From assembly GCF_021021475.1 (NCBI RefSeq), contig NZ_JAINWL010000004.1, positions 124,001 to 188,000 on the forward strand: 64,000 bases of DNA. Direction: 5' to 3'. The DNA comes from Citromicrobium bathyomarinum. GTDB lineage: Bacteria > Pseudomonadota > Alphaproteobacteria > Sphingomonadales > Sphingomonadaceae. Positions 48,664 to 60,062 of the stretch are shown one piece after another. Numbering within the stretch: position 1 is the stretch's first letter; each line of letters begins with the position of its first letter. The notes beneath the pieces were generated by a model that had not been told where the DNA came from, did not search any database, and was given only the letters and a program-made list of their open reading frames with translations. The position numbers were made by a program, and so were the translations under genes.

Positions 48664-49464
48664 TCAATCGAGCTGTGCATGCCAGCCATCCATGATCGCA
48701 TTGTGCTTCTCGGCGAGGAGATAAAGGTCCCGAAGCGTGGAGGTTCGCCAAGGCTCATCGATAATTTCTAACCTGTCCGCCATCAAACAATCCGTGCTGA
48801 CCAGCCACTCAACATCTCGCCCGGTCTCCGCGATAGAACGATGTCTTTTATCCACGTGCCAGTATTGCTCATCGCCTTTGCGGTGAACCTGCAAGCCCAA
48901 CGATCGCAGCTCTTCGGCAAGCGCGTCGAGATCGTCCCCATAGAAGAAATAGACCACATGTCGGGCCACGGTCAGATCGCTACCCTCATCGCGAATGAGG
49001 TCCAGCGTCGCCTTGGCTCGTTCCACTTCGTTGGCAACTGGACCGCTGACCAGAATGCCCCCGCAATTTTCCCGATACTCCGAAGGGTTGGTGTCATCGA
49101 TTGGGCCGCGCTCATTTGTCGCCAGGCAGCCCCATCCATCACACCGCACAGAGAAGGCATCTTCGATCTGCAGATAGGTTATCGCCATCTCGCGCATTGT
49201 TTCATCGTCGGTTTTCTGAGGCCGGACCAAAAAAAGCCACGGCTTCCCGTCCTCGTCCTTTTCGATCAGTTCCAGAACCTCGAAGCCCCAGTTTGCGCTC
49301 GCTTCCGCAACTCTCTGCAAATCCGTCAGATCCCCGCGAAACGAGACATCGACAGGCCGCGTGACGTCGGGGACATCCCCATTTCTTCTCAATCTGGTCA
49401 GGACGACGCGGTCTTCATCCCACGCCTCGTCCCACCGAGCCTGATCGAGAAGAATGGACTTCAC
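48664..49464 (-). CDS. Protein with two RraB-like domains
   Basis: A 266-residue soluble protein. The C-terminal half (about 155-195) reads ARHVVYFFYGDDLDALAEELRSLGLQVHRKG, a good match to the RNase E inhibitor RraB domain. The N-terminal half repeats the pattern around VDVSFRGDLTDLQRVAEASANWGFEV and LFLVRPQ. GTG at 49464 overlaps the carA stop (GTGA), which supports this start; the open frame upstream lies inside carA. RraB binds RNase E; regulation of RNA decay by this protein is only inferred. Confidence 0.72.
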   Translation of the reverse strand: MKSILLDQARWDEAWDEDRVVLTRLRRNGDVPDVTRPVDVSFRGDLTDLQRVAEASANWGFEVLELIEKDEDGKPWLFLVRPQKTDDETMREMAITYLQIEDAFSVRCDGWGCLATNERGPIDDTNPSEYRENCGGILVSGPVANEVERAKATLDLIRDEGSDLTVARHVVYFFYGDDLDALAEELRSLGLQVHRKGDEQYWHVDKRHRSIAETGRDVEWLVSTDCLMADRLEIIDEPWRTSTLRDLYLLAEKHNAIMDGWHAQLD

Positions 49465-50639
49465 CCCAGCATCCCCACAAACTTCTCGAACAGGTAAAAA
49501 CTGTCCTGCGGGCCCGGGCTCGCCTCGGGGTGATACTGAACCCCGAACGCACGCTTGCCCTTGATCGCGATGCCGCAATTGGTGCCGTCGAACAGCGAGA
49601 CGTGCGTCTGCTCGACATTCGCGGGCAGCGTGTCGCCGTCGACTGCGAAGCCGTGGTTCATGCTGGTGATCTCGACCAGCCCGGTCGCATCGCCCCACCC
49701 TTCGCCGACACGCTGGACGGGGTGGTTCGCGCCGCGGTGGCCCTGGAACATTTTCGACGTTTTCGCGCCCGCCGCGAGGCCGAGCAGCTGGTGGCCGAGA
49801 CAAATGCCGAAGATCGGCACATCACGCTCCAGCAGGCCGGCAATCACCGGCACCGCATAGGCGCCGGTCGCGGCAGGGTCGCCCGGGCCGTTGGAGAGGA
49901 ACACGCCGTCGGGAGAAAGCGCCAGCACATCCTCCAGCGAGGTTTCGGCGGGCACCACCGTCACCCGCGCGCCCGCGCGGACCAGCTGGCGGAAGATATT
50001 GTCCTTCGCGCCATAGTCGATCGCGACCACGTGCGGCTTTTCCGCAGCGCTCTCGCCGTAGCCCTTGCCCAGCTCCCACGCGCCGCCGCGCCAGCCTTCG
50101 TGCGCCTTGCGCGACACACGCCGAGCGAGGTCCATGCCCTCCAGCCCCGGCCACTCGCGCGCTTTCTGCAACAGCGCGTCGAGGTCGAACACGCCGTCCG
50201 CTGCATGCGCGATCACCGCATTGGGTGCGCCGTTCAGGCGGATGAGGCGGGTCAGCGCGCGCGTATCGACGCCCGCGAGGCCGATCTTGCCCTCGCCCTT
50301 CAGCCAGGTGTCGAGATCCAGCGTGGACCGGAAATTGCTCGGCCCGGTGGGGATTTCGCGCATGATGCAGCCAAGCGCGCTCTCCACCTTGCTCTCGATG
50401 TCTTCCGGATTCGCGCCGACATTGCCGATGTGCGGGAAGGTGAAGGTGACGATCTGCCCGGCATAGCTCGGGTCGGTCATCACTTCCTGATAGCCGGTCA
50501 TGGAGGTGTTGAAACACACCTCTCCAACCGCGCTTCCCTCGGCTCCGCAGCCGACACCCCACAGGGCCCTACCATCGGCAAGAAGCAACAGGCCCGTCGC
50601 GCCTTCAGGCTGCGCAGGAGTGATCTCGGCTGAAGCCAT
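49461..50639 (-). CDS. carA: Carbamoyl-phosphate synthase small subunit
   Basis: A 392-residue CarA. The N-terminal domain contains EVCFNTSMTGYQEVMTDPSYAGQIV, and the C-terminal class I glutamine amidotransferase has the nucleophile Cys in FGICLGHQLLG and His in QYHPEASPGPQDS. It releases ammonia from glutamine for CarB. It is divergent from yqeY across 162 bases, which must hold both promoters. Confidence 0.97.
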   Translation of the reverse strand: MASAEITPAQPEGATGLLLLADGRALWGVGCGAEGSAVGEVCFNTSMTGYQEVMTDPSYAGQIVTFTFPHIGNVGANPEDIESKVESALGCIMREIPTGPSNFRSTLDLDTWLKGEGKIGLAGVDTRALTRLIRLNGAPNAVIAHAADGVFDLDALLQKAREWPGLEGMDLARRVSRKAHEGWRGGAWELGKGYGESAAEKPHVVAIDYGAKDNIFRQLVRAGARVTVVPAETSLEDVLALSPDGVFLSNGPGDPAATGAYAVPVIAGLLERDVPIFGICLGHQLLGLAAGAKTSKMFQGHRGANHPVQRVGEGWGDATGLVEITSMNHGFAVDGDTLPANVEQTHVSLFDGTNCGIAIKGKRAFGVQYHPEASPGPQDSFYLFEKFVGMLG

Positions 50640-50801
50640 GGGCTTGTCCGTTCCTTTAAATTTGTCCGGCGATGTGTGCTAAGCCATCCGGCTAGGCCTG
50701 CACTCCGCGCCCGTCAAGCGCGCGAAGCGTCTCCCACCCACAGGAACATTTGTTATAGGCGCTCGTCTGAAGAGATAAGAGATAAAGGCAAACCGGAAAC
50801 C

Positions 50802-51254
50802 ATGATTCGCGAGACCATCAAGCAGGAAACCATCGCCGCAATGAAGGGCGGCAACAAGGAGCGGACGGCCGCGCTCCGCCTCATCCAGGCCAAGATCAAG
50901 GATCGCGATATCGAGCAGCGCACCGCCAAGGGCGAGGTCAACGACGACGAGCTGGTGACCGACGTGCTGATGAAGATGGCCAAGCAGCGCAAAGAGTCGA
51001 TCGCGATGTACCGCGACGGCGGTCGCGAAGAGCTTGCCGCGCAGGAAGAGGCCGAACTGGCCGTGATCGAGGAATTCCTCCCCAAGCAGATGGACGAGGC
51101 CGAGACTCGCGCCGCGATCGACCAGGTGAAGACCGATCTGAGTGCAGCCGACATCAAGTCGATGGGCAAGGTCATGGCGGAGCTGAAGGCGCGCCACGGC
51201 GCGACGCTGGACATGACCCGCACCTCGGGCTGGGTGAAAGAGGCGTTGCAGTGA
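50802..51254 (+). CDS. GatB/YqeY domain protein
   Basis: A 150-residue YqeY: an N-terminal helical domain (TIKQETIAAMKGGNKERTAALRLIQAKIKD) and a C-terminal domain (ELAVIEEFLPKQMDEAETRAAID, GKVMAELKARHG) like the tail of GatB. It is thought to bind tRNA but has no proven role. It precedes dnaG and rpoD as in other alphaproteobacteria. The ATG at 50802 was chosen for the family start; its stop overlaps the next GTG. Confidence 0.92.
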   Translation: MIRETIKQETIAAMKGGNKERTAALRLIQAKIKDRDIEQRTAKGEVNDDELVTDVLMKMAKQRKESIAMYRDGGREELAAQEEAELAVIEEFLPKQMDEAETRAAIDQVKTDLSAADIKSMGKVMAELKARHGATLDMTRTSGWVKEALQ

Positions 51255-51964
51255 TTTCACGCTTCGCCTGCTGTGCCGCGCTGCTGGCCCTGGCCGCCTG
51301 TTCGGGCGGATCGGAAGAGGCGGAGCCCGCCCCTACCCCCTCGCCCACGCTGACCAGCGATGCGCCGTCGGAACCGCGCAATCTGGTGGCGTCCGATTTC
51401 GGCGAGCTCAAAATTGGGCCGAAGATCGAAGGCCCCGTGGGGCCGGAAGTTGAGGCTTCGATCGTAGCGGGCGGTCGGTCGATCGGCGATATCGTCAGCT
51501 ATGTCGCGTGCCCCGAAGAATATGACACCTGCGACCCCGAGGATATGCCCGAGGGGACTGTTTATACTTATGTCCATATCGTGACCCCGGGCACGGACGA
51601 GCCCAATGATCCGCCCTTCACCCGGCCCGTGGGGCTGGACGAGGTGGAGGCGGCGACGGTGTTCGGCACCGTGCGCGAGGCTTACGGATTTACCGGCGCG
51701 ATCGGCTACGACCGCAAGCAGGCGGCCAAGGCACTCGGCCCCGATGGGGTGATCCGGGTCGAGGACGACAACGGCACGCTGGTGTGGCGCGCGGTCGGTG
51801 GCAATAACTGGGGCACGGGCGAGCCGATCACCTTCTTCTGGCAGAGCACTCTTCCGCCCGAAGGACCCGCGGAAGCCTACACACTGCGCGCGGACGAAAA
51901 AATCGCGATGGCGACCGGCCCCTTCCCTCCCAAGGTCGAAGAGCAGGACGACACCGCTCGCTGA
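51251..51964 (+). CDS. Hypothetical lipoprotein between yqeY and dnaG
   Basis: A 237-residue lipoprotein with lipobox LAAC (Cys17), a Pro/Ser/Thr-rich linker to about 40 and a globular domain with two Cys (CPEEYDTC). GTG at 51251 overlaps the yqeY stop (GTGA). No known family; the product should sit at the envelope. Co-transcription with yqeY-dnaG-rpoD is likely. Confidence 0.72.
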   Translation: MISRFACCAALLALAACSGGSEEAEPAPTPSPTLTSDAPSEPRNLVASDFGELKIGPKIEGPVGPEVEASIVAGGRSIGDIVSYVACPEEYDTCDPEDMPEGTVYTYVHIVTPGTDEPNDPPFTRPVGLDEVEAATVFGTVREAYGFTGAIGYDRKQAAKALGPDGVIRVEDDNGTLVWRAVGGNNWGTGEPITFFWQSTLPPEGPAEAYTLRADEKIAMATGPFPPKVEEQDDTAR

Positions 51965-52022
51965 ACCGGCAAGCCGTTCGTGTCTCGACTTGGTCCGGTA
52001 CGAACGGCTAGGACGGCATCAA

Positions 52023-53924
52023 ATGGCGCTCTCTCCACAATGGCTCGATCAGCTGCGCACGCGCGTGACGCTTTCCAGCGTCATCATGCGCACGACCAAG
52101 CTGCAGCGCGCAGGGCGCGAGTGGAAGGCGTGCTGCCCTTTTCATGACGAAAAGACGCCCAGCTTCACGGTCAACGATCAGAAGGGCTTCTACCACTGCT
52201 TCGGCTGCGGCGCGCATGGCGATGTGATCCGCTGGATGACCGACCAGCGCGGCCTTACCTTCATGGATGCGGTCAAGGAACTGGCGGTGACTGCGGGGAT
52301 GGAAATGCCCGCACCCGACCCGCGAGAGGCGCAAAAGGCAAAGCGCCGTGCCGGGCTGCACGACGCGATGGGCGCCGCGCAGGAATTCTTCGTGCGCGAA
52401 CTGGCGGGCCCGCGGGGCAACGCAGCGCGCGATTATCTGAACAGACGCGGCTTCTCGCAGGCGACGATGCGCGAGTTCGGCTTCGGCTATGCCCCGGACG
52501 AGCGGCAGGCGCTCGCCACCGCGCTCGGCACGCTGCCGCCGCAACTGCTGGTCGAAGGCGGGCTTCGGATCGCGATCGACGGCAAGGATCCCTACGACCG
52601 TTTCCGCGACCGGCTGATGCTGCCGATCCACGATGTGCGCGGGCGAGTGATCGCGTTCGGCGGGCGCATCCTGACGGCGAAGGACGGCGCACCGAAATAT
52701 CTCAACTCGCCCGAGACGCCTTTGTTCGACAAGGGGCGCACGCTCTACAACATCCATCGCGCCAGCCCGGCCGCGCGCAAGAGCGACCGGATCGTGGTGG
52801 TCGAAGGCTATATGGATGTCATCGCGCTCGCCAATGCAGGGATTGCCGAAGGCGTCGCCCCGCTCGGCACGGCGCTGACCGAGAATCACATCGCCGAGCT
52901 GTGGCGCCACGTTCCCTGCCCGATCCTGTGCTTCGATGGCGATGCCGCAGGCCAGCGCGCGGTGCGCCGCGCGATCGAGCGGGCACTGCCTCTTTTGAAG
53001 CCGGGGCACTCGCTCAAGATCGCATGGCTGCCCGCCGGGCTCGACCCGGACGACCTGATAAAGAAAAAAGGTGTTGCAGCTTTCGAACAGGTGCTGGGCA
53101 GCGCGCAGTCGCTGCTGGAGGCATTGTGGACGCTCGAAATGCAGGCCGCGCCGCTCGATACGCCGGAGGCGAAGGCGGGACTGAAGGCGCGTCTGATGAC
53201 CCATATCGAGTCCATCGAAGAGCCCGACGTCCGCTCGCTCTACCGCCGCGACCTGCTCGACAAGTTCTCCGCCTTCGCCTTCCCGCGCCGCGAAAAAGCG
53301 CCGTTTCAGCCGCGCAAGCAGTGGCGCCGCGATGAGCCGGAGCCGCTTTCGCCCGAGCTTGCCAAGCGGCTCGCCAACCTTTCGCAAGGCGGCCAGCGGC
53401 AGCGCCTGCTGGCCGATGTGGTGGGCCAGCTCGCCCAGTTTCCCGAGCTGGTCGAGAGCCACCGCGAGGCGCTTGCAGAGCTGGGCGAGATCGACCCTGC
53501 GACATTTTCTTTGTTCGATCCTGTGCTCGAACGCGCAGAAACGCTTGAAGCCGACGGTAAAAAGGCCATATTCCACGAGCGCTGGGGCTCCCGGTCCGCT
53601 GAACAATCCGTATCTGGCTTGCCTAGAGAAGCCCACGATGCAGCGACCGCGCGCGAGGACCTGGCCGAAGCCATCGAGTTGCTGGTCGAAGGGCCGGCGC
53701 TTGAAAAGGCGCTGGCTGCCGCGACGGAGCGTTTCGAACACGATCCCGAAGGCGCGTTCGCCGAACAGCAGCGTCTGCTCAAGCGGAAGCTGGCGTTCGA
53801 CGCTCGCTTGGGCCAGATGGCGACGAGACGGATCGCGCGAGCGACACCGATACGAGATTCAAAAGCCGCTGCTGTTCCTGACGAAAACGGGGAACACATC
53901 GGCAAGGAAACGGATTTTCAATAG
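52023..53924 (+). CDS. dnaG: DNA primase
   Basis: A 633-residue DnaG: N-terminal CHC2 zinc finger (CPFHDEKTPSFTVNDQKGFYHCFGCG, with two gaps omitted here for brevity: CPFH, YHCFGCG), the RNA polymerase domain with TOPRIM motif VVVEGYMDVIAL and FDGDAAGQRA, and the C-terminal DnaB-interaction region. It makes primers for lagging-strand synthesis. It is followed by rpoD after 3 bases, the macromolecular-synthesis operon without rpsU. Confidence 0.96.
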   Translation: MALSPQWLDQLRTRVTLSSVIMRTTKLQRAGREWKACCPFHDEKTPSFTVNDQKGFYHCFGCGAHGDVIRWMTDQRGLTFMDAVKELAVTAGMEMPAPDPREAQKAKRRAGLHDAMGAAQEFFVRELAGPRGNAARDYLNRRGFSQATMREFGFGYAPDERQALATALGTLPPQLLVEGGLRIAIDGKDPYDRFRDRLMLPIHDVRGRVIAFGGRILTAKDGAPKYLNSPETPLFDKGRTLYNIHRASPAARKSDRIVVVEGYMDVIALANAGIAEGVAPLGTALTENHIAELWRHVPCPILCFDGDAAGQRAVRRAIERALPLLKPGHSLKIAWLPAGLDPDDLIKKKGVAAFEQVLGSAQSLLEALWTLEMQAAPLDTPEAKAGLKARLMTHIESIEEPDVRSLYRRDLLDKFSAFAFPRREKAPFQPRKQWRRDEPEPLSPELAKRLANLSQGGQRQRLLADVVGQLAQFPELVESHREALAELGEIDPATFSLFDPVLERAETLEADGKKAIFHERWGSRSAEQSVSGLPREAHDAATAREDLAEAIELLVEGPALEKALAAATERFEHDPEGAFAEQQRLLKRKLAFDARLGQMATRRIARATPIRDSKAAAVPDENGEHIGKETDFQ

Positions 53925-53927
53925 CCC

Positions 53928-55931
53928 ATGGCATCCGAAGCGAAGACCAAAGAGACCGAAGATGCTCCTCTGATCGACCTCAACGAGGCGTCGATCAAGA
54001 AGCTCATCTCAAAGGCGAAAAAGCGCGGCTACGTCACCTATGACGAGCTTAACGAAGCGCTGCCGCAAGGAGAGATGAGCTCCGACCAGATCGAGGACAT
54101 CCAGGCCGCGATCTCGGAAATGGGCGTCCAGATCGTCGAATCGGACGATGAGGTTGAATCCGAGAAGGACGAGGTCGAGGAAATCGCTCCTGATTCGGGT
54201 GCGAAGAAAGATACCAAGTCCGCCGCTGCCGCGCCGAAGAAAACCGTCGACGCGCGCACCGACGATCCGGTGCGTATGTACCTGCGCGAAATGGGCGCGG
54301 TCGAACTGCTCAGCCGCGAGGGCGAAATCGCCATCGCCAAGCGGATCGAGGCGGGTCGCGACACGATGATCATCGGGCTGTGCGAAAGCCCGATCACCTT
54401 CCATGCGATCATCCAGTGGTCCGACGCCCTCAACGAAGGCGAAATGCAGCTGCGCGAGATCCTCGATCTCGATGCGATGCTGTCCAAGGAACCTCCCGTC
54501 GACAAGATGGAGGAGGAGAACGAGGACGACAGCGGCGAAATCTCCGAAGAAACCGCCGGCCCGACCATCCGCGAGGATGACGACGACGACGATGACGAGA
54601 CCGCCGAGGGCGACGAAGACGGCGACGGTGAAAGCAAACGCCGCGACGACGACGACGAAGAAGACAACACGATGTCGCTGGCCCAGATGGAGGCCGCGCT
54701 CAAGCCCGATGCGCTGGAGCGTTTCGCGCGCATCACCGACCTGTTCAAGAAGTTCGAAAAGCTTCAGGCGGAACGCGTCGATGTGCTCGGCCGCGGCGAT
54801 GCCTTCCCGGCCGCGAAGGAAAAGAAGTACGAGGACCTGCGTGAGCAGCTGACGGCGGAAGTCGAAAGCGTCCAGTTCCACGCGACCAAGATCGAATTCC
54901 TGGTCGATAACCTCTACGCCTTCAACCGCCGCCTGACCGCGCTGGGCGGACAGATGCTGCGGCTTGCCGAGCGCCACAAGATCAAGCGGATCGACTTCCT
55001 CGACGCGTATCTCGGCAATGAGATGGACGACGAGTGGCTGACCAGCCGCGCCAAGGACAAGAAGTGGGCCGCCTTCGCAGAGAAGGAAGCCGAGTCGATC
55101 GAGCGGATCCGCACCGAAATTTCCGACATCGCCAGCCAGACCGGCATGGCGCTGGAAGAATTCCGCCGGATCGTGAACATGGTCCAGAAGGGCGAGCGTG
55201 AGGCACGCATCGCCAAGAAGGAAATGGTCGAGGCGAACCTGCGCCTCGTGATCTCGATCGCCAAGAAATACACCAACCGCGGGCTGCAGTTCCTCGACCT
55301 GATCCAGGAAGGGAACATCGGCCTGATGAAGGCGGTCGACAAGTTCGAGTACCGCCGCGGTTACAAGTTCAGCACCTATGCGACGTGGTGGATCCGGCAG
55401 GCGATCACCCGCTCGATCGCCGACCAGGCGCGCACGATCCGCATCCCGGTCCACATGATCGAGACGATCAACAAGCTGGTCCGCACCAGCCGCCAGTTCC
55501 TGCACGAGCAGGGCCGCGAGCCCACGCCCGAGGAAATGGCCGAGCGTCTTTCCATGCCGCTCGAAAAGGTCCGCAAGGTGATGAAGATCGCCAAGGAGCC
55601 GATCAGCCTCGAAACGCCGATCGGCGACGAAGAGGATTCGCACCTGGGCGATTTCATCGAGGACAAGAACGCGATCATCCCGGTCGATGCCGCGATCCAG
55701 AGCAACCTCAAGGAAACCGTCACCCGCGTGCTCGCCAGCCTGACGCCGCGCGAAGAACGTGTGCTGCGCATGCGCTTCGGCATCGGGATGAACACCGATC
55801 ACACGCTGGAAGAAGTCGGCCAGCAGTTCAGCGTGACGCGCGAACGTATCCGCCAGATCGAGGCGAAGGCGCTGCGCAAGCTCAAGCACCCGAGCCGCAG
55901 CCGCAAGATGCGCAGTTTCTTGGATCAGTAG
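53928..55931 (+). CDS. rpoD: Housekeeping sigma factor RpoD
   Basis: A 667-residue sigma-70. Region 1.1 is followed by region 1.2 ([22 protein letters not shown]), a long non-conserved region with an extremely acidic stretch at about 195-250 ([20 protein letters not shown]), and regions 2-4 ([51 protein letters not shown]). It directs RNA polymerase to housekeeping promoters. It is co-transcribed with dnaG. Confidence 0.97.
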   Translation: MASEAKTKETEDAPLIDLNEASIKKLISKAKKRGYVTYDELNEALPQGEMSSDQIEDIQAAISEMGVQIVESDDEVESEKDEVEEIAPDSGAKKDTKSAAAAPKKTVDARTDDPVRMYLREMGAVELLSREGEIAIAKRIEAGRDTMIIGLCESPITFHAIIQWSDALNEGEMQLREILDLDAMLSKEPPVDKMEEENEDDSGEISEETAGPTIREDDDDDDDETAEGDEDGDGESKRRDDDDEEDNTMSLAQMEAALKPDALERFARITDLFKKFEKLQAERVDVLGRGDAFPAAKEKKYEDLREQLTAEVESVQFHATKIEFLVDNLYAFNRRLTALGGQMLRLAERHKIKRIDFLDAYLGNEMDDEWLTSRAKDKKWAAFAEKEAESIERIRTEISDIASQTGMALEEFRRIVNMVQKGEREARIAKKEMVEANLRLVISIAKKYTNRGLQFLDLIQEGNIGLMKAVDKFEYRRGYKFSTYATWWIRQAITRSIADQARTIRIPVHMIETINKLVRTSRQFLHEQGREPTPEEMAERLSMPLEKVRKVMKIAKEPISLETPIGDEEDSHLGDFIEDKNAIIPVDAAIQSNLKETVTRVLASLTPREERVLRMRFGIGMNTDHTLEEVGQQFSVTRERIRQIEAKALRKLKHPSRSRKMRSFLDQ

Positions 55932-56549
55932 GTGTTGGTTTTCCGGAGATTCGCTCTCGCGAGCCTGGCGGCGACCGCACTTGTCACTCCCGCTCACGCC
56001 CAGGTTCCTGCCCCAACGCTGACGCCACCGGTCCGGCCGGCCGCCTCTGCGCAGCCGGCGGACGAAGTTGCTATAGCGCGGCAGATTATCGACCTTGGCT
56101 TTCCGGAAGAGCGGCGCGAGGCGATGTTCTTCGCGACCGTTGATCAGATGACCATGCAGATGCGCGAGAGTGTCCTGGCCAACATCGAAGAACAGGATCC
56201 GGGCGCGATTGCGATCCTAGACGAGTGGCTTGCCGAGTATATCGCAGACGGGAAGACGATCCTCCGCTCTCATATTCCCAACCTGATGAATGCTTGGGCG
56301 CTGAGTTACGCAGCGATTTTCACGAAAGAAGAACTGGAAGACATCCTCGCTTTTGTATCGACGCCGAGCGGCCAGAAGTTCTTCGAGCGGTCCGCCGCCG
56401 TGATGGCTGAGCCGAACTTCGCAGCCGCCAATCAGGCCTATATGAACGAGGTCAACGCGAATCTTCCCGAAGCTCAGGCAGACCTGACGGAACGGCTTAT
56501 GCAGTATTTCAGAAACAAGGGGGCTGAGCCGGGAACCTCGGCTAGCTAA
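55932..56549 (+). CDS. DUF2059-like exported protein
   Basis: A 205-residue protein with a Sec signal (cleavage after AHAQ, about residue 24), a Pro/Ala-rich linker and a helical domain. EELEDILAFVSTPSGQKFFERSAAVM is the hallmark of DUF2059. Function unknown; members are periplasmic. GTG at 55932 directly follows the rpoD stop; a TTG one codon later is the alternative start. Confidence 0.8.
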   Translation: MLVFRRFALASLAATALVTPAHAQVPAPTLTPPVRPAASAQPADEVAIARQIIDLGFPEERREAMFFATVDQMTMQMRESVLANIEEQDPGAIAILDEWLAEYIADGKTILRSHIPNLMNAWALSYAAIFTKEELEDILAFVSTPSGQKFFERSAAVMAEPNFAAANQAYMNEVNANLPEAQADLTERLMQYFRNKGAEPGTSAS

Positions 56550-56693
56550 GCGTTTAATTCGCTCCGCAGGAATGGCGTCGCAACCCGTTCGGATATCCGA
56601 CGCCTTCCCCTCGCTGCACGCTCGACACCGCGCATAACGAGTGTGGATATGATCGCGCTTCGGCGGGTGGCGTAGCGCGCAGGAAGACACTAT

Positions 56694-57152
56694 GTGCCCC
56701 CCATGCGTATCGCGATAGCTTCAGACCATGCCGCGCTCGATATGAAGGCGGCGCTTCACGAATGGCTCGTCGAGAAGGGGCATGAGGTCGCCGACCTTGG
56801 CCCGCACACTCCCGACAGCGTCGATTATCCCGACTATGGCTACAAGCTCGCCAGCGTGGTTGCCGATGGCACCGCGATGCGCGGCATTGCCCTGTGCGGC
56901 AGCGGTATCGGCATCTCGATGGCGGTGAACCGCAACCCGCAGGTGCGCTGCGCGCTCGTATCCGAACAGCTTTCCGCCCGCCTCGCGCGCGAGCATAACG
57001 ACGCGAACGTGATCGCGATGGGCGCGCGGCTGATCGGGATCGAACAGGCCAAGGCCTGCATCCAGACCTTCCTCGAAACCGCGTTCGCGGGCGACCGGCA
57101 CCAGCGCCGTGTCGACAAGCTCTCCAACCCCACCGCTACCGAAGGCGCCTGA
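56694..57152 (+). CDS. rpiB: Ribose 5-phosphate isomerase B
   Basis: A 152-residue RpiB/LacAB-type isomerase that interconverts ribose-5-phosphate and ribulose-5-phosphate in the pentose phosphate pathway. Motifs are [38 protein letters not shown] and [17 protein letters not shown] at 56694 has AGGAAG 7 bases upstream; the ATG at 56703 gives the usual family start and may be the real one. The glyA gene follows after 4 bases. Confidence 0.94.
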   Translation: MPPMRIAIASDHAALDMKAALHEWLVEKGHEVADLGPHTPDSVDYPDYGYKLASVVADGTAMRGIALCGSGIGISMAVNRNPQVRCALVSEQLSARLAREHNDANVIAMGARLIGIEQAKACIQTFLETAFAGDRHQRRVDKLSNPTATEGA

Positions 57153-57156
57153 CACC

Positions 57157-58476
<1,320 letters not shown>

Positions 58477-58479
58477 GAC

Positions 58480-58701
58480 ATGGACGAAAAAGAACCCGGC
58501 AACGGCCAGGACTGGGTCGAGGACGCCCGCGCCGAACTCAGCGGGATGATGAAGCAGGGGATGGATCATCCCTCCACCAAGCCTGTGCTGACCGGCGCGG
58601 CGGTCGGCGTGGTCGGCGCGGCTCTGCTGCCGGTCATCACCTGGCCGGTCGGCCTCGTGGCAGGGGCCGGCTACATGCTCTATCGCCGGATCAAGCGCTG
58701 A
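58480..58701 (+). CDS. Small membrane protein, hypothetical
   Basis: A 73-residue protein with an acidic N-terminus (MDEKEPGNGQDWVEDARAEL) and one or two hydrophobic segments near 38-67 (VGVVGAALLPVITWPVGLVA). It starts 3 bases after glyA. The stop overlaps the apparent CTG start of the next gene. Function unknown. Confidence 0.72.
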   Translation: MDEKEPGNGQDWVEDARAELSGMMKQGMDHPSTKPVLTGAAVGVVGAALLPVITWPVGLVAGAGYMLYRRIKR

Positions 58702-59441
58702 GCGAGAAACCCGTCATCGTTCTCGTCCGCCCGCAGCTGGGCGAGAATATCGGCAAGGCGGCGCGCGCGATGGCCAATTTCGGTCTTGGCGAGATGCGGC
58801 TCGTCACCCCGCGCGATGGCTGGCCCAACCCTTCGGCCGGGCCAGCAGCGGCGGGCGCGGACTTCATTCTCGACAAGGCGCAGGTTTTCGAGACGACCGC
58901 CGAGGCCGTGGCCGATTGCGCACATGTGTTCGCAACCACGGTGCGCAAGCGCGGCGTGACAAAGCCGGTGGTGACGCCCGAGCAGGCCGCAGACGCGATC
59001 CACGCCGAACCGGGCCGCAGCGCGTTTCTGTTCGGCCCGGAACGTTCGGGGCTGGAGACCGAGGATGTCGCGCTCGCCCGCACGATCCTGACCGTGCCGA
59101 TCGACCCGGAATTCGGATCGCTCAACCTCGCGCAGGCAGTGATCCTGTGCGCGTACGAATGGTCCAAGCGGAAGGGGCTGGCGCAGCCGACCAAGGAAGA
59201 TCTGCTGCCACCTGCCCCGCAGGACGAACTCGAAGGGCTGATCGCGCATCTCGAGCGGATGCTGGAGCCCAAGGGCTATTTCCTGCCCGAGTCGCGGGCA
59301 GATGCGACCCGGCGCACGCTTCGCGGCGTGCTGACCAAGCCGGGCTGGAACCACCTCGAGGTGCGCACCCTGCGCGGTGTACTGTCTTCGCTGGAAAGGG
59401 AGCCTGGGCGGGGTGCCCCCGGGTCTGCGAAGAGAAGCTAA
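58698..59441 (+). CDS. TrmH/TrmJ-family RNA methyltransferase
   Basis: A 247-residue SPOUT methyltransferase of the TrmJ (tRNA Cm32/Um32) type. IVLVRPQLGENIGKAARAMANFG (motif 1 here split as VRPQLGENIGKAARAM), FLFGPERSGLETEDV (motif 2) and VPIDPEFGSLNLAQAV (motif 3, SAM knot) are all present. No ATG, GTG or TTG lies in frame before the first conserved residues. The CTG at 58698 overlaps the upstream stop as CTGA and is the only plausible start codon. Confidence 0.88.
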   Translation: MSEKPVIVLVRPQLGENIGKAARAMANFGLGEMRLVTPRDGWPNPSAGPAAAGADFILDKAQVFETTAEAVADCAHVFATTVRKRGVTKPVVTPEQAADAIHAEPGRSAFLFGPERSGLETEDVALARTILTVPIDPEFGSLNLAQAVILCAYEWSKRKGLAQPTKEDLLPPAPQDELEGLIAHLERMLEPKGYFLPESRADATRRTLRGVLTKPGWNHLEVRTLRGVLSSLEREPGRGAPGSAKRS

Positions 59442-59550
59442 GTACCTGCAAGGCCCGAAGGTATCATTGCCAAACGCGATTTAGACAATTGCGAAAAATA
59501 CTGATATGAACTTCCTGATCTTACGCAAAAGGCGAGATCAGGAGAATATC

Positions 59551-59874
59551 ATGACTCCCATCGCTAAAATAGTGGCACTCGCAATGCTTGTCGTACCCGT
59601 CGCCCTGTCCGCTCAGGACGCGCCCGACGATGCGACCAATGGCTCCCAAGTCGAAGCCAAGAAAGACAAGAAGGTCTGCCGCAGGATCAAGGTGACGGGC
59701 ACGCGCATGCCCCAACGTGTCTGCATGCTGCAATCGCAATGGGACGCGGCGGCAACGCGGAACGTGGACGACGAAATCATGACCAAGGGCGATAATACGG
59801 ATATGGGCGCATGGAGCCCGTTTTCCGGAAGGACCTCGAGCGTGATGGGAATGGGCAGCAAACGCCCCGACTAG
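59551..59874 (+). CDS. Small secreted protein, paralogue A
   Basis: A 107-residue protein with a Sec signal (MTPIAKIVALAMLVVPVALSAQ) and a mature part with the motif KKVCRRIKVTGTRMPQRVC followed by LQSQWD. The two Cys are spaced as in its neighbour at 60063. AGGAGA precedes the ATG at 59551. Proteins with this VCR-TGSR-RVC-QW pattern are common in sphingomonads; their role is unknown. Confidence 0.7.
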   Translation: MTPIAKIVALAMLVVPVALSAQDAPDDATNGSQVEAKKDKKVCRRIKVTGTRMPQRVCMLQSQWDAAATRNVDDEIMTKGDNTDMGAWSPFSGRTSSVMGMGSKRPD

Positions 59875-60062
59875 AAAGGCATCGCCGATCTGGCTTTTTC
59901 GCGGGCGGACGCCACAGCCTCGAACTGTTGCAATCGTGAGTTGCAGGGCGGCACCTCTCGGCCAGCGGAGGTTCGGCTTTTCGTTAGACAAACCCTTGCC
60001 TGTGACATAGCACATGCAGCGGCTAACAACCGAAAACCTCAGTTATCAGAGAGTTCTATTTT

